Positions 1 through 16,440 of a stretch of 64,000 nucleotides of DNA are shown piece by piece. The translations under genes and the position numbers were made by a program. Where the stretch lies: NCBI RefSeq assembly GCF_000189635.1, contig NW_002476434.1, positions 1,674,001-1,738,000 of the forward strand. The letters are read 5' to 3'. Under the pieces are notes generated by a model that was not told where the DNA came from, did not search any database, and worked only from the letters and a program-made list of their open reading frames with translations. The DNA comes from Tetrahymena thermophila SB210 (taxonomy: Eukaryota; Ciliophora; Oligohymenophorea; Hymenostomatida; Tetrahymenidae). Numbering within the stretch: position 1 is the stretch's first letter; each line of letters begins with the position of its first letter.

Positions 1-142
1 AATGAAGTGATATAACCTTAATTGAGTATTAGTTTTAGTTATCATTAGCAATTACTGTGTATTGTTGACCTGGATTATCTATATATGACTTAGTAACTTT
101 TATTTACTTATGAGTCTCTAATTACTTTATTATTAATTCCAT
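1..142 (-). CDS. Kinase-fold/TPR protein paralogue, 5' end only (runs off left edge)
   Basis: The reverse strand starts with ATG at 142-140 and encodes a protein beginning MELIIKQLETHKQI, nearly the same as the start of the complete gene at 933-2777. Both share the segments VTKSYID and QYTVIA followed by a lysine-containing strand (YSIKVISL) that resembles the beta-3 lysine strand of a protein kinase N-lobe. Only 47 codons lie in the window; the rest is beyond base 1. TAA and TAG codons inside are read as Gln. The similarity continues upstream of the ATG for roughly 150 bases, so the duplication included the 5' flank. This is a tandem paralogue in the same orientation. Identity as a kinase-fold protein is inferred from the complete copy. 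Confidence 0.8.
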
Positions 143-932
143 TTAAACTAAATATCAATATCTATTTAAATCAATGTTAATTAATTTCAACTTAATATTT
201 AATTAATTTCAGGTTACATCAAATTTTAGTTATATATTCATGCTATTGGTATTTGCAAGTATAATTCAGTAATTTAGCAATAAACATCATATATTATTGG
301 TAGATATCTATCTACAAATATTTACATATTTATATATACATTTTTTTAATAACAAAGAATAGCTTTTTAACCATTTAAACTCTTTCTTAAAAACTAATTT
401 ATATGCAATATTCAATTTTAGTATATATCTATCCTTTAAATATTCTATTAAGAAAAGCACAATGTTATATTTAATGGTTTTGGTTAAAAAAATGAATAGA
501 TAGAAGTATTTAATAAAACTAAATATTTTTTTATCTCCTCCTAAAAAAAAATTTTTAAGTTTCTAAAATAATTCAAAAATCAGTGAATTTATCAACCTAA
601 TAAATTTTATTGATATATTTTATTTAAAAATACTTTTAGAATAAAAACTATCAAAAACTTTAATAGGCTATTTATTTTTGATGAATACTATGCAGATGAC
701 ATTAAATTCAAATATTAATCACTTGGAAACTGTATAGAGAAGAAAAATTGTATTTATTTTAATAAGAAAAATTAATTCATGATTATTAGCAGGTTTATAA
801 AACTGAAAAAATTCAAATATTGTAAAAAAATGATTAAATTGAAAGTCATTTTTTAATTTAAAATTATTTTTTTATCAAATATTAATATTTAAACAAATAA
901 AACTAAAAACAAATATATAAATTCAAATAAAA
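143..932. other. Intergenic spacer with duplicated 5' flank
   Basis: A+T-rich non-coding DNA between two tandem paralogues. Bases 143 to about 315 resemble 2778 to about 2960, the 5' flank of the downstream copy, and so probably hold the promoter and 5' UTR of the left-edge gene. The rest is presumably the 3' UTR of the gene ending at 933. I see no other gene. Confidence 0.6.
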
Positions 933-2777
933 TCAAATTTCGCTTTTTGTTTCTCTAATTCTTTCAAGTAGCAATTAATCTAGACTCTTAGAAATCTTGG
1001 AATATTTTATTATTTCTGACTACTTTTCTTATTCGAAGAAAGAATCCACTAATAAATAGAATGGTTCAATTAATTGCGGCTCTAATTTAATTTATTATTT
1101 TAAATAATGAATAGATTTGTGTAAATTCTTTAAATTATCTTGCTGAATTAAAGTTAGAGCTAAGTAATAATTTGTTTATTAAGATCCATTTATTTTTAAC
1201 CTATTTTTGAAGTAATTTATTGCATAGTCATATCTCTGCAATTTCATGCAAGCAAACCAAATATTATGATTAATGCTTGCTGATAAAGGATCGATTTAAG
1301 AGGCTTTTTCAAAATGAATAAGTGCCTATTCAAATTAACTTTAATTGCAATTGACAACTCCTAAATTTGTGTAGGCATCAATATAATTAGGATTTGTTTC
1401 AATAGCTTTTTCATACCAATTTTTAGATTCTTCATCTACTTTTTTTTTAAGGTATATGTTTCCCAAGTTAAACAAAGGAATGCATTATTATGGACATAAG
1501 CTATTAGCTTTGATGTAGCTCTCTGCTGCATTTTAAGTGTCACCTATATTATGGTAGCATACACCTAAAAGATTATAAGCATGAGAGTATTCTGGATTAT
1601 ACATCACTGCTTTGTTAAGATTTTCGATTGCGGTTTCATATTATTTTAGATTTAAATAGCTATGGCCTATTGATTTGTAAGCAATTGGGTTCTCAGGAAA
1701 AACATTTATTGATTATGTAAAATAATTAATAGCTTCATTATATTTGTTATTTTCAAAGTAGTTATTTCCAATGAGATTAAGACTTTAATAAGATGAAGGA
1801 TTTATTTGAATTGCTTCTTTCAATACTTCTATAGATTCTTCAAATTACTCGTTGCTGTACAATTCCTTGCCTTTATTGTATTTATCTATAAATTCTTACT
1901 CATATTCATCTATTATTTAGGAAACTTGAACTTTCTATAACTCTTCGAAAGATAAAATCAGATCAGAAATTTTAGGTCTTAAATTTTTGTTCAACCAAAA
2001 GCTATTCATTAAGACTTTATTTATGTCCTTATCTATCTTTTCTTAAAATACATAAAATCCTGTTCCTTTCGTAAGTCTTTTTATAAATACCAAAGTTGCT
2101 TCAGCTAAAGCATATAAACAAACGCAAGCTACCCATACATCTCCTTCCTTTTCTTACAATACCTTGCTCTATTTAGCTATTTTATTTTTAGAAAAATCAA
2201 ACAATTCAGGAGGTAAATAAAATGAGATATTATCCACTCTTTAGTCCATAAACTGTTTAGAAATCTCAGAAGGTATAACTTCTTATGGAAAGCCAAAGTC
2301 GCACAACTTAATATTATAATCTTTATCCAAAAAAATATTCCTTAAAGCTAACTCTTAAAGTACATAATTCTTAGAGTGAATATGTTCCAATGCATGCAAT
2401 AATTACAATGAAAATTAAATGAATATTTTTCTATCAATCTATTTTTTTAATTTATTCTTCAACTACCAATCTATCAAATTCATTTCAAATCTTTCTAATA
2501 AAATAAAATAGTTTTCTTCTATCTAAAATTCTCCAAAATATTTTGCAATATTTTCATGATTGCAAGACTTTAAACTATGAGCTAATTACTATGCATAATC
2601 AAGTCTTTATTAAGATATTTATTCATCTTAATTTTAATGCAATGATATTACTTTAATTGAGTATTAGTTTTAGCTATCATGAGCAATAACAGTGTATTGC
2701 TAATCTGGCTTATCTATATATGACTTAGTAACTGTTATTTACTTATGAATTTCTAATTGCTTTATTATTAATTCCAT
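933..2777 (-). CDS. Divergent protein kinase (probable pseudokinase) with C-terminal TPR repeats
   Basis: A single exon of 614 aa, from ATG at 2777 to TGA at 935-933. Residues about 30-270 follow a protein-kinase fold: a beta-3 strand YSIKVISL with the usual Lys, a catalytic-loop position reading YVLQELALRNIFL, and an intact DFG motif (KLCDFGFP). The normal HRD is LQE, so the catalytic Asp is replaced by Glu, and no glycine-rich GxGxxG loop is visible before the Lys. Residues about 290-540 hold six or seven TPR units with the typical pattern, for example NPSSYQSLNLIGNNYFENN and YIDAYTNLGVVN. Kinase-TPR fusions are a large family in Tetrahymena. By residue content this member may bind rather than phosphorylate, although activity cannot be excluded. 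Upstream in-frame sequence lacks another ATG. A tandem copy lies at 1-142. Confidence 0.85.
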
Positions 2778-3927
2778 TTAAACTAAATCTAAATATCTAT
2801 TTAAATTACTGCAAATTAGTTTCAACTAAATATTTTTTAAATTTCTGATTATATCAAAATCCAAAAACCAATTTTAGTAATATATTAATAGATTGGCGCA
2901 ATGCTAATTATGAATCTTTTTTTTATTAATAAACATCATATATTTTTGGTAAACATCTATTGTTGATTATGTTCATAACATTATTAAAAGTATTCAAATA
3001 ATAGCATATTATTATTTTTTAAAACAAAAAATAGCCTTTTAATGATGATTGAATAAAAACTTATAATAAACATTAAAAATAGCAAGATTAAATAAAAAAT
3101 AAATATTTTTAAAATAATAAATATCTTAAAAAAATTAAAATTTTTATTTATTTATTTGAGAAAAAACTCAAATAAACTTTTTAAGATAACTTTTTATTAT
3201 TGTTACAAAAATTAAAAAGTATCCAATTAATATTTAATTTATGAGCTAAGCATTATCCTTTGCATAAAAGTGTAAAATCAGTATTTGTTTTCTTAAAAAT
3301 AAATAATATTTATGAATTAATTATCAAACAAATTTAAAAAACTTAATAGATTTAAATTCATTCAAAAATATATTATTTAAAGATATTGTTTCAACATATA
3401 AATTTAAGATTATATTTATATAACATCTATTAATACATAAGAAGAAAGCAATAAGATAAAAAGAAATTAATTATCAGATTTAATATATAGTCAAAATAGA
3501 TAATAAATGAATGAAAAAAATATAAAATTTGTATGGATTTAATATTTTGTTTGTATTTCGTCCTAAGTTAGTTAAAATTATTAATAATGAATGAATAATA
3601 ATTATAAGTTTTTATGTGTCCTAAAAAATTTAATGTGAGCCATGATCAGAAAAAGAGACAACAAACACATGAATTTAATTTATTGTTAATTTTAGCTTTT
3701 AGTAATAAGATTCTATTTAATAACCAGTTGAAATTAATTTTAATTAGTTTTGTTAAGAAATATGGTTATCGGATTATGATTTTTATTGGCGTATTTACTT
3801 TTATAGGTTTTTGATTAGGGCTTTTATTACTTTTTGTAAAATTAAAACTTTTGCAATTAAGATTTTTCCTCTCTAAACAAAATTAGTGAAAAATAAATTA
3901 AAAAAGAATTAAAAAAATTAATTAAAA
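2778..3927. other. Intergenic region, divergent promoters
   Basis: A+T-rich spacer between two genes transcribed away from each other, so it should contain both promoters. A 66-codon frame at 3614-3814 has no supporting features. No repeat or RNA gene was recognised. Confidence 0.5.
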
Positions 3928-5865
3928 ATGAGTCAAAAAAAAAATATATTTTTCGGTATAGTTTTGATATCTTTACTGATCAACGCATGCTTGTCTCAAC
4001 AGCTAAGAAAGGATGAATTTAAAAGTAAGATAAGCTAAAAAATATAGCAACTTTAAAAGGACCTAAGAGGTGAATTATATGATAAGAATACTCACTTTAC
4101 TCCTTTTCCTCCCAGATTCGATCATTAAAAAGGACTATATGGATCTTACATTCATGGAAATATCATAGATAAAGATAACTCATATCTCACTCATTTAATT
4201 AGAACTAATTTTAAATGTGATGATAATAACATGTTTGTTAGTAATTTTGTCTTAATGGCTTTGCTAGACAGCTATGAATTAGGAACTATTGATCTCTAAT
4301 TAGAAGAATTTGAGTGGACAATAGATGCTATTTTGGAGTTTAGAGATAAAAATAAAGAATAAGGAATTCCTGTTTATTCATTTTGGTCATAAAAACTTAT
4401 AAATGGCACTTGGGGAGCTGCACCTAGCAATTTAGAGCATGTAGCTTAATTGGCTGCTACTTTTCCCCCATGGTTGAAGAATTGGCTTGATGCTATAGGA
4501 TTTTCTTATATTTCTCATGCCAGTGATATGTCAAAAGTATTTAGAGTTCCTCCTGATGCTGATGATAGTTCTGTAAATGTTGCTTTAGGTTAAAGACTAA
4601 AATAATTCTAATCTCTAACAAAAATTGAATAAAAGTGGAATAAAATGAATTTTAATACCAGTGCTTATTATGAATTACTTAAATAACACGCTTATAGACC
4701 ATTTGCTAATCTTACAGGAGATTTAGAAAAGAAATATAATAATACCGATATAATTGATCCTAGATCTTATTTAGCTTTTTATGATTTTTTTGATGAATAA
4801 TACTAAATAGCTTTAAAAGAATAAAGAAAACCCGTTTTAAGCTTTTTTTCAACCTGGATTTTAAACTATGAAGAACAGGTAAAAGATATTGTTACAATCC
4901 CCGCTTAAACCAATAATATTGATGTTTCTGTAAATGCTAATGCAATATTTGGTTTAAATAACGTATTAATAAATGATAAAAATGCAAGTGATTACTTTGA
5001 CCAAGAGCTTCAAGGAATGTATTTAAATGTAACTAATTTAATTGCATATACTATTAAATCAGGTAGAGTTATTCAAAGACCAGATATCGTCATGCTTTAC
5101 TATCCTTCCATTTTTGATTTTTACTGGTTTGCTGCTAGAAATGCTCACCTTTTAAATTCTTATGATAGCGAAATTAGATTTGAAGTCATGCGTTAAGCTA
5201 GAGATTCTCTAAATCAAGCCTTAAGAAATTAAGGAACCTAGTAAATTCTAAGCGAAATAAAGTATGATAAATAAGGTAATGCATACTGGGATGAATTTTT
5301 AGGAGATTATGCTGATAAAGTTAGAGGAGAAGATAGAAACTTCGCATCTGCTTTAGCTTTAAATGCACTTCTTGATATTTGGACTATCAGTGAAAAGGAT
5401 CTAAAAACAGGTAAAGTTATCAGAAAGTTCATCTAAAACACACCTAAAAACGTAACCGATGCCATTGATAAAGGAATCTAAAAGATCATAAATTACAAGC
5501 CAAATTTCTTTGAAACTCATGATGAAAATGTTTTCTTTTCTGGTAGTTTGAAAAACAATGCTTCTAATTAAATGTTTATGCCTAGTAATTTTAACAATTT
5601 TGCAAATGGCACATCTGTTAATCCTCATACCACAGAATTTAATTGGGATTTCTTGAAAACCTTGAGATTAGCAGTTAAAGGTTTTATCCCTAAAGACTAA
5701 TATGAATAAATGATCTAAGAAACATGGTTCCAAGAATAAACACCAGTTGATTTCCCTGGATATAATGTTGGTGAAGGTTTTACCTTCCCATATTGGTCTT
5801 CACCTGCAATAACATATTCAATGTCTCTTTTAGCTCTTTCTAAGCATATTTCTATAATAAATTGA
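3928..5865 (+). CDS. Secreted protein of unknown function
   Basis: A single-exon gene of 645 aa, ATG at 3928, TGA at 5863-5865, with many in-frame TAA/TAG Gln codons. The N-terminus is a clear signal peptide: a short polar start, hydrophobic core FFGIVLISLLINACL, then SQQ. The mature protein has no further obvious membrane span. It is rich in aromatic residues and helical segments with motifs such as GLYGSYIHGN, WGAAPSNLEH and GFTFPYWSSPA. Alternating helices and the Trp/Tyr-rich ends would suit an alpha/alpha-barrel-like fold, but I do not recognise a family and assign no activity. The start is chosen because it is the first ATG before the signal peptide. It stands alone between the kinase/TPR gene and a tRNA. 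It could be a lysosomal or secreted hydrolase-like protein; this is a guess. Confidence 0.85.
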
Positions 5866-6026
5866 TACAAAAGCAATTTATATATTAAATATATATCAAT
5901 CTATCAATTAAAATGATTTTTCATTCTTATAAATTTATTTTATTAAGCATTTCCTAATATTTTTTTTATTTAATTTGAATTACATTTGAATTACTTTTTG
6001 TACAAATAAAAAATACAAAAACATCT

Positions 6027-6033
6027 AAAAAAA
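6027..6033 (-). terminator. RNA polymerase III terminator (T-run) of tRNA-Gly
   Basis: Seven A residues on the plus strand, so a T7 run on the tRNA strand, directly after the discriminator base. This is the usual pol III termination signal. Confidence 0.8.
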
Positions 6034-6104
6034 TGCACCGACCGGGAATCGAACCCGGGTCAAAGCGATGGCAACGCTCTATTCTACCACTAAACCATCG
6101 GTGC
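6034..6104 (-). tRNA. tRNA-Gly (anticodon GCC)
   Basis: 71 nt that fold as a complete cloverleaf. The acceptor stem GCACCGA pairs with TCGGTGC, followed by discriminator A. The D arm contains GGTTTAGTGGT, with the A box. The anticodon stem AGCG/CGCT carries loop TTGCCAT with anticodon GCC (6070-6072). The T arm contains GGTTCGATTCC (B box). No intron. CCA is not encoded, as expected in eukaryotes. This is the only locally G+C-rich stretch for several kilobases. Confidence 0.97.
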
Positions 6105-6721
6105 TTTCGTTATTAAAACTGCTAAAAGCTCGATTATTTTATTTAATTGATTAAAAATTAAAAAATTTTAAATGATGATAATTAATTTGTTTGAATGGAG
6201 CCTAACTATTATTTAAAACATAACTGTATTCTAAATTGCCTTTATTTTTATTTAGAAAAAAGTTAAGATTTGTTTATAAATTTGTAGAAAGCATTAAAAA
6301 AAATAAATCTAAAAAGATATCAAAAACATTTTAAACAATTTAAAAAAGATTTTTAAATTTCAAATAATTTTAACAAAGAATCAATTTTTTTTAAAACAAG
6401 GGAAATAAAATCTGTGTAATTAAGAAGATGATAATTTGAAACTAGTACTAATTACATATGAGTTCTATAAAATAACTAATATAAGTGTATATATTATATT
6501 ATATTAAATTTATTTGTTTTAGATTTTTGTATATTTTTAACAGGAATCATCTAAAGAATTTTATTTGATAAGATTTATTTATGTTAAATTAAAACTCTAT
6601 ATGAAAAGCCACATTAGTGGTTCTTGTTTATTTATGGTTGAGAATTATAATTATATATTTTAATGTATTTTTTTATAGAGAAGTTTGTCTTAATTAAAGC
6701 ATGTTTCTTTATCAAAAATCA
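6105..6721. other. Intergenic region
   Basis: A+T-rich DNA between the 5' end of the tRNA and the 3' end of the minus-strand kinase gene. It holds the 3' UTR of that gene. I see no gene or repeat. Confidence 0.5.
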
Positions 6722-11275
<4,554 letters not shown>

Positions 11276-11928
11276 TCAATTTTTGAGAAGGTCTTTAATT
11301 TGAATAGGCGTACCTCCTTTTTATTTTTAATAAGTTAGAAATTAAAATCTAGTAGTCAGTTTTAGATTAATTTTGAATTTGAATTCACTTTAAATATGCT
11401 CACAAAAATAAGGCTAAGTTTAAATTGCAAAAAAAAAAAAAAAATTCAAATTGCAGAACAAGTAGATCATAGAAAAAATGTATGGAAGAAATAAAAAAAA
11501 GATTTTTATGTTCCTAATAGTGAATGAATGCGAAAAGAATAATTTAGAAGCAAAAAAATATCAGTTTAGATTTCAATTGAATTTGTTTGATTATAAAAAA
11601 AATAATGCAATAATAAACAATCAAACAAATAATCAAAAAATAATGATTGTAAAAAAGAGGATGTTTTTATTTGGGGAGGCTGCCTATCTTATTTTTGAAT
11701 TTGAAAGTAAATTTGATTAAAAATCTTTGAATGTCCTAAAAAAATTTATCTTTTCTTAATTAATTTTTTTACACAACAAATCAAAGAGTATTCAAATTAT
11801 TATTTATTTATTTAGGTATGTATGTATCTATTTACTTATTCATCTATCTAATTTAACTATTTTGAATTTATCAAAAATATTGCGCTTTCATTCATCTTTC
11901 AGTGTTGCTAAATAACGAATTTACTCAC
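11276..11928. other. Intergenic region between two minus-strand genes
   Basis: Holds the promoter and 5' UTR of the kinase gene and the 3' UTR of the next gene. A plus-strand frame from 11478 (80 codons to the first TAA) is Lys/Asn-rich with no family resemblance, and with TAA read as Gln it would run into the neighbouring gene. I do not accept it. Confidence 0.45.
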
Positions 11929-13416
11929 TCATTCATAAATACATTAAATATATTATTAATGTGTGCATTTATTTTAAACTAAATCAAAACCTAAATTTTA
12001 AGATTTTAACAACCATATACCCTTTGAAATAATAAAATCTATAGAACGAATATCTTTTCGCATTTAAACTTTAGCTTTTTGAATATTCATTATGAATTTA
12101 AATTCATTGATAAAATGATATGAGCTATCTTTTTGTTATTTAATTTACTGTGCTGATGGCTGAGTTGAAAGACCTGTAGGTTAATTTGATATGGAAGAAT
12201 TAATAATCTAACCAGTTTAGTATTTGTTGCTTATTGAGTGACTCTTTTTCTTGTAAAAAGAGTTTTAAGAAGTGCTGTTGTTTGTAGAAGCTTAGGCGTA
12301 AGACTGTATATTTTCTTAATTGTTTTTTAAATCCTCTTTACTCATCTTCTTCATAATAATATTTGTGACATAATTTTTCAGTCCTTCGGAAGCCTTAGCT
12401 CCAGTTCTTTCAATCATTTTGTTTACATTATTTTAGTTAGAGTATTATTGGTTAATTATACCCATAGATCCATTAGCTATGTTAGTATTTTATGATAAAA
12501 TGCTTGTGTTTGTAGCTGTATTGCTATTGCTTTATTAAGGAGATTTTGAATTTCTTTTGTAAAAATTATCAAGCAAGTCCTTCAAGTTGCCCTTAGAACC
12601 TGCATTATTCATGTTATTGCTGCTTAGATTATTTGCATTTTACTATAATTAGACATTCCCTCCTATTTATATCCCTTAATTTAAACCATTTCCATTTCCC
12701 TAACTGCTTGAGGGTGTATTTCCAACTTAGTTTCTATACATTTTGCGTATTCTTTCTGCCAAAGACGCTGATGAATTATTATTCTTAGTTGAAGAGTACC
12801 CCTTATCTTTTATCAAAAGTATTAAAATGAATATTTGTTTCTCGATAAAAAAAATTTGAATTCAAAAAATTTTTATTTAAACTAAATGAAAATGTTTCAT
12901 CATATTTCTTTTTGTTTTTGTTTAAAATAGTCAAGTAAATTAGTAAGTACTCATCATAGCTTAGATATCCTCCATGCGAATATTCTTGTATTACTATTTA
13001 GTGCTGCTGCATCCAGAATATGCGTCCATGCTTGTAAATATGTAATTTTTATAGCCTTCTAAAAGGAATATATGCTTTGTTATATTGTTTTCTGTTGAGA
13101 ATGATGTTCCTCTAAGACCTATTTTGAAACCCTAATATATAAATAAATATTATACAATTAAGTCTCCTTCTTTGATTTTATTTGTTTGTATTTTATTTGC
13201 TCTAGTAATTAATTACAAGTAATAAATTAAATCAAATAATGTATTTAACAATATTCATTCTTAATAATATTACTTTTTGTTTTAAGACTGGCTTTTTATT
13301 TAAGTGAATAGCTATTCAATTTTTCTTTCTTTCTTGTTTCTTAATTTGTTTGTTTGTTTGCTTATTTATTGTTTGATGAATACATTTTTAATTTTTGATT
13401 TGATTTCAATAATCAT
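11929..13416 (-). CDS. Asn/Gln/Ser-rich protein of unknown function
   Basis: A three-exon model of 423 aa. Introns lie at 13202-13273 and 12807-12950; TGA at 11931-11929. The middle exon, containing EGYKNYIFTSMDAYSG and YKNIRMEDIQAMM, and the third exon, with NSSASLAERIRKMYRNQ and KMIERTGAKASEGLKNYVTN, read convincingly as protein. The junction at 12950/12806 restores the frame (AMM to NKGYSS). The first exon (13274-13416) is low-complexity and chosen mainly because its splice phase matches, so the start is uncertain. The last 60 residues are also low-complexity and end at the only in-frame TGA. The composition resembles the neighbouring kinase's disordered tails. No family is recognised; it could be a nuclear or RNA-granule protein. 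Confidence 0.6.
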
Positions 13417-14599
13417 CAATATCAAATTTATTCATTCTACATATTTAAAAGAAACAAGAATTAAAAAATAAAGATATTTTGCATAACAGCACATAAAAAT
13501 CAAAAAATAAATAAATAATTGAAAAATAACTTTGTAATTTGAGTTTCTCTAATTAATTTAAGTCAAATTTTAAATGATAAATATTGTTTTAACTTTAACT
13601 GAAAAAAAATGCTTCATATAATTTTTTACAAAGTATTTATTTAAAAATGATATAAGTTGTGTCTAATTCTATATTTAGAAATATCAGATTACTTTCGAAA
13701 TTATTATATTTTTCATGCTGATCAAACTATAAATTTAAACTATCTCTCTTTTACTTTAATAAAATATTTAAATTTAAAAATTAATCAATATATTTTTTTA
13801 ATCAAAAAATAAATGAGAATAAATTATTACAATAAAGCTCTTATTTATTTATATTTTAAAATATTTTTAAATAAAAATTATTGATTTTGATTTTAGTTTA
13901 TTGTTTTTCATAATCAATTACTTTTTTTGATAATAAAATAAACACCTAATTTAAATTTGAAAAAATTAATATCAAAGAATTTATGATTCTGATTTTTTTA
14001 CCAAAGCCTAATAAGCATTCAAAAAAAATTATTTTGGAACAAATTATATTTATTTGCAAATTTATATTTAATCTAATTTAAAATAAAATTTAAAATAATT
14101 ATTTTATGATTTTTCTTTTTTTTTTATAATTAATGTTAAATGTCATTAAAAAATTAAGTGTTTGTTTATTTACAAAGCATAGCTCAATAATTTAGAAAAA
14201 TTTAGATATTTAAATTTTATATTGAATCTGTTAATGATCTATAATATTTTTATGTATATTACTTGAAGAATGTTATTTTTGATAAAATTTTTACAAATTA
14301 TTTTTATTTAATAGAAATTCTATTTGATCTATAACAACGTATATACTGAATTATTTTATACATGATTATTAGAATTTATAGTATATATACTTTTTTTCTC
14401 TGTTTTTAAATATAACTGCTTGAAATTTGTCAAACTTTGATTTTTCTATTTTGGGTTTGTGATCATTAGTTGGCAAAATTTTATCCAATAATTTTTAAAA
14501 CTATAATATGTTATTATAATTATTAATATTATAAACTAATTAAAAAACTGATAGATAAATAAATAAAATAAAATTTTTTAATTCTTAAATTTAAGTTTA
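13417..14599. other. A+T-rich intergenic region
   Basis: About 1.2 kb of extremely A+T-rich DNA with no gene, RNA or clear repeat recognised. It includes the promoter of the gene ending at 11929 and grades into the repeat array beginning near 14600. Confidence 0.4.
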
Positions 14600-15481
14600 G
14601 TCATGTTAAAATTATTTTTTAAATATTTTAAAGTTTAAAATAATTTGTAATTTTTAATTAAAAAATTGTTTTATTCAAAAGTTAAACTAATTTAATTTTT
14701 TACAAATAAATCGCCAGTTATCTAATACCAAATAATTAAAATATTTTTTTTTTATTAAATTTTTTCCTGTAATTGATTGTATAAAATTTGATAATATTAT
14801 TATTTAAATATATATATTTAATAAATATGACTATTTTTTAACTTTAAATCATTAAAAATATATTTATTATCTGATTTTTTTATTTTGAATTAAAAATCTA
14901 ATATTTACTCTTAGCTTTGTAAAGATAAATCATCCGTCCATCCTTCCATCTATCCAAAACACAAATCAAATACTTAATTTTTAAATAAATATATTTTGAA
15001 AAAAAGTTTGTAAACAAATTAATCAAAAAGCAAAATTATTATGATAAGTAAAAAAAAAAAGCAATATAAATATAAATATAAATAAGATTAATACTAGAAT
15101 TATTTTAAAGTTTTTATAAATAATTAAATATTTTGTAATAGCAACTAAATTATTAATATACAAAATATAAGCTTTTCAAAGGAATTTTTAGCATCAAAAA
15201 TAAAAGTAAATTGATGATGTTTTAATTTAACTATATTGAAATTCAAATTAATAAATATTAATTACATGGTATTTTTTAGAAAAATTTAAAAATATGAAAA
15301 ATTATGATTAAGCAGAATTATTGTTTTATTTGAATAAGACTAATAAAAATACGTACATAAAAAAATATATTAATACATGAGCTCAAGAGTTTCCATTTTG
15401 TAAATAGAAGCTTCCTTTTTTAAATGTTAATAATCTTACTGAAACTTGCTTTTTTGAATGTCAATAATAATAATAAAATTT

Positions 15482-15784
15482 TCATTAGTCCTAAATCGAG
15501 TTTTGTTACCTCTCTGCTTCAATTTTAGATTCTGATGCTTAATTTTCAGAAAAATTAGCAAGTTAGTTGCTCTAATCATTATTTTAAGCACCATAAGATT
15601 CGTTTTAGGAATTTTAGTTAGAAATAAGATTCATCTGATTTGTTTTTTGATAATATTAAACCAGCTGTTATTATTCAGCAAAAATCTTGTGTAATTCAGC
15701 CAAAAAAATTCTTAGTCTTACGTTTTCATCTCTAAGGATCCTTTTTTATTCTTAATAAAGTTTATATTCTTGTTGACTACCCAT
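15482..15784 (-). CDS. Small coiled-coil protein, array copy 1
   Basis: A complete 100-aa frame, ATG at 15784 and TGA at 15484-15482, with 18 TAA/TAG glutamines. It is invisible with the standard code. The N-terminus MGSQQEYKLYQEQKRILRDE leads into heptads NVRLRIFLAELHKIFAEQQQ, a short coiled coil, then a Gln/Asn/Ser-rich tail with SYGAQNNDQSN and ENQASESKIEAE that is shared by the other array copies. The start is supported by its conservation in copies 2 and 4 with the same upstream bases (CAATATTTTT-CAAAAATG). The basic-plus-leucine pattern at residues 14-40 vaguely recalls a leucine zipper, but no DNA-binding basic region is convincing. The function is unknown. Transcription is not proven, but the open frame is preserved among diverged copies. 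Confidence 0.65.
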
Positions 15785-16257
15785 TTTTGGAAAAATATTG
15801 TTATTTTTTTGTATCAAATCAATTATTAGTAAAATTTTATAATTAATTATTACTTTGATGATGAGCGATATTCACAATTATAAAATATTGGTTTTTTAAA
15901 TTATTAACAAATTTTATGTGGGTAAATCTCATAATTAAAGAAAGATAATAAAATTTATTGATTCTTATATTTTAGAAGATTAAGCAACTTATTATTACTC
16001 TTAATTAACATAATTTAGTTATTTTTTGAGGAAAATTAATTTACTGTTAAAGGCTTTAACATTTTTCTTCTGTTAACTATCCACTGCAAAAATATTGTGA
16101 GAAAAGGTAAATTTAAAATAGCGATTCTTATTTTTTATTAATAATTTATATTTTTGATTATGTATTATTTAAAATTTACTTTTGATAGTGATTGATAAAT
16201 TTTAAAACTAAAAATTATAAAAAAATCCTTTTAATAAATATTATAAATAGGGAATTA

Positions 16258-16440
16258 ATTAGGGGGAGGTGCTGGGGGGTTTTGTTAACTTTGTCAAAGA
16301 ATTTGTCTTTGATGATTAAAAATTTGTTAAAAAGTTTTTAAAAATGTTGTAAAATATTGCCCTCCAAGTGAAATGCTTGGAGGAAAAAAATTAGGCATGA
16401 TAGGTCTTGGTTTCGATCCTATTAACCTTAAAACACTCCG
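16258..16440. ncRNA. Possible structured RNA or unusual G-rich insert (tentative)
   Basis: A locally G-rich segment inside the A+T-rich array. It contains AGGGGGAGGTGCTGGGGGG near its start and three hairpins: TCAAAGA/TCTTTGA (16294-16312, 7 bp, 5-nt loop), CCTCCAAG/CTTGGAGG (16361-16383, 8 bp, 7-nt loop) and ATAGG/CCTAT (16400-16422). The last lies around GGTTTCGATCC, which resembles a tRNA B box. No complete cloverleaf can be built. The other array units lack this segment. It could be a small RNA gene, a tRNA-derived relic or an inserted element remnant; I cannot decide between these. Confidence 0.25.

Noticed and set aside
3614-3814. 66-codon plus-strand frame
   Set aside because: Low-complexity hydrophobic/Lys composition, no family resemblance; likely chance in a promoter region.
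11478-11720. 80-codon plus-strand frame opposite two minus-strand genes
   Set aside because: Ends at TAA only under the standard code; with the ciliate code it runs through the neighbouring gene's 3' end. Composition is Lys/Asn noise.
12951-13201. Alternative frame through the second exon of the Asn/Gln-rich gene (HGGYLSYDEYLLIYL)
   Set aside because: It looks protein-like but ends in TGA near 12810 and does not join the following exon in phase.
16258-16290. G runs as an internal telomere-like (GGGGTT) repeat
   Set aside because: Only one irregular GGGGGGTTTT occurs; no tandem GGGGTT units, and no chromosome-breakage motif was seen nearby.
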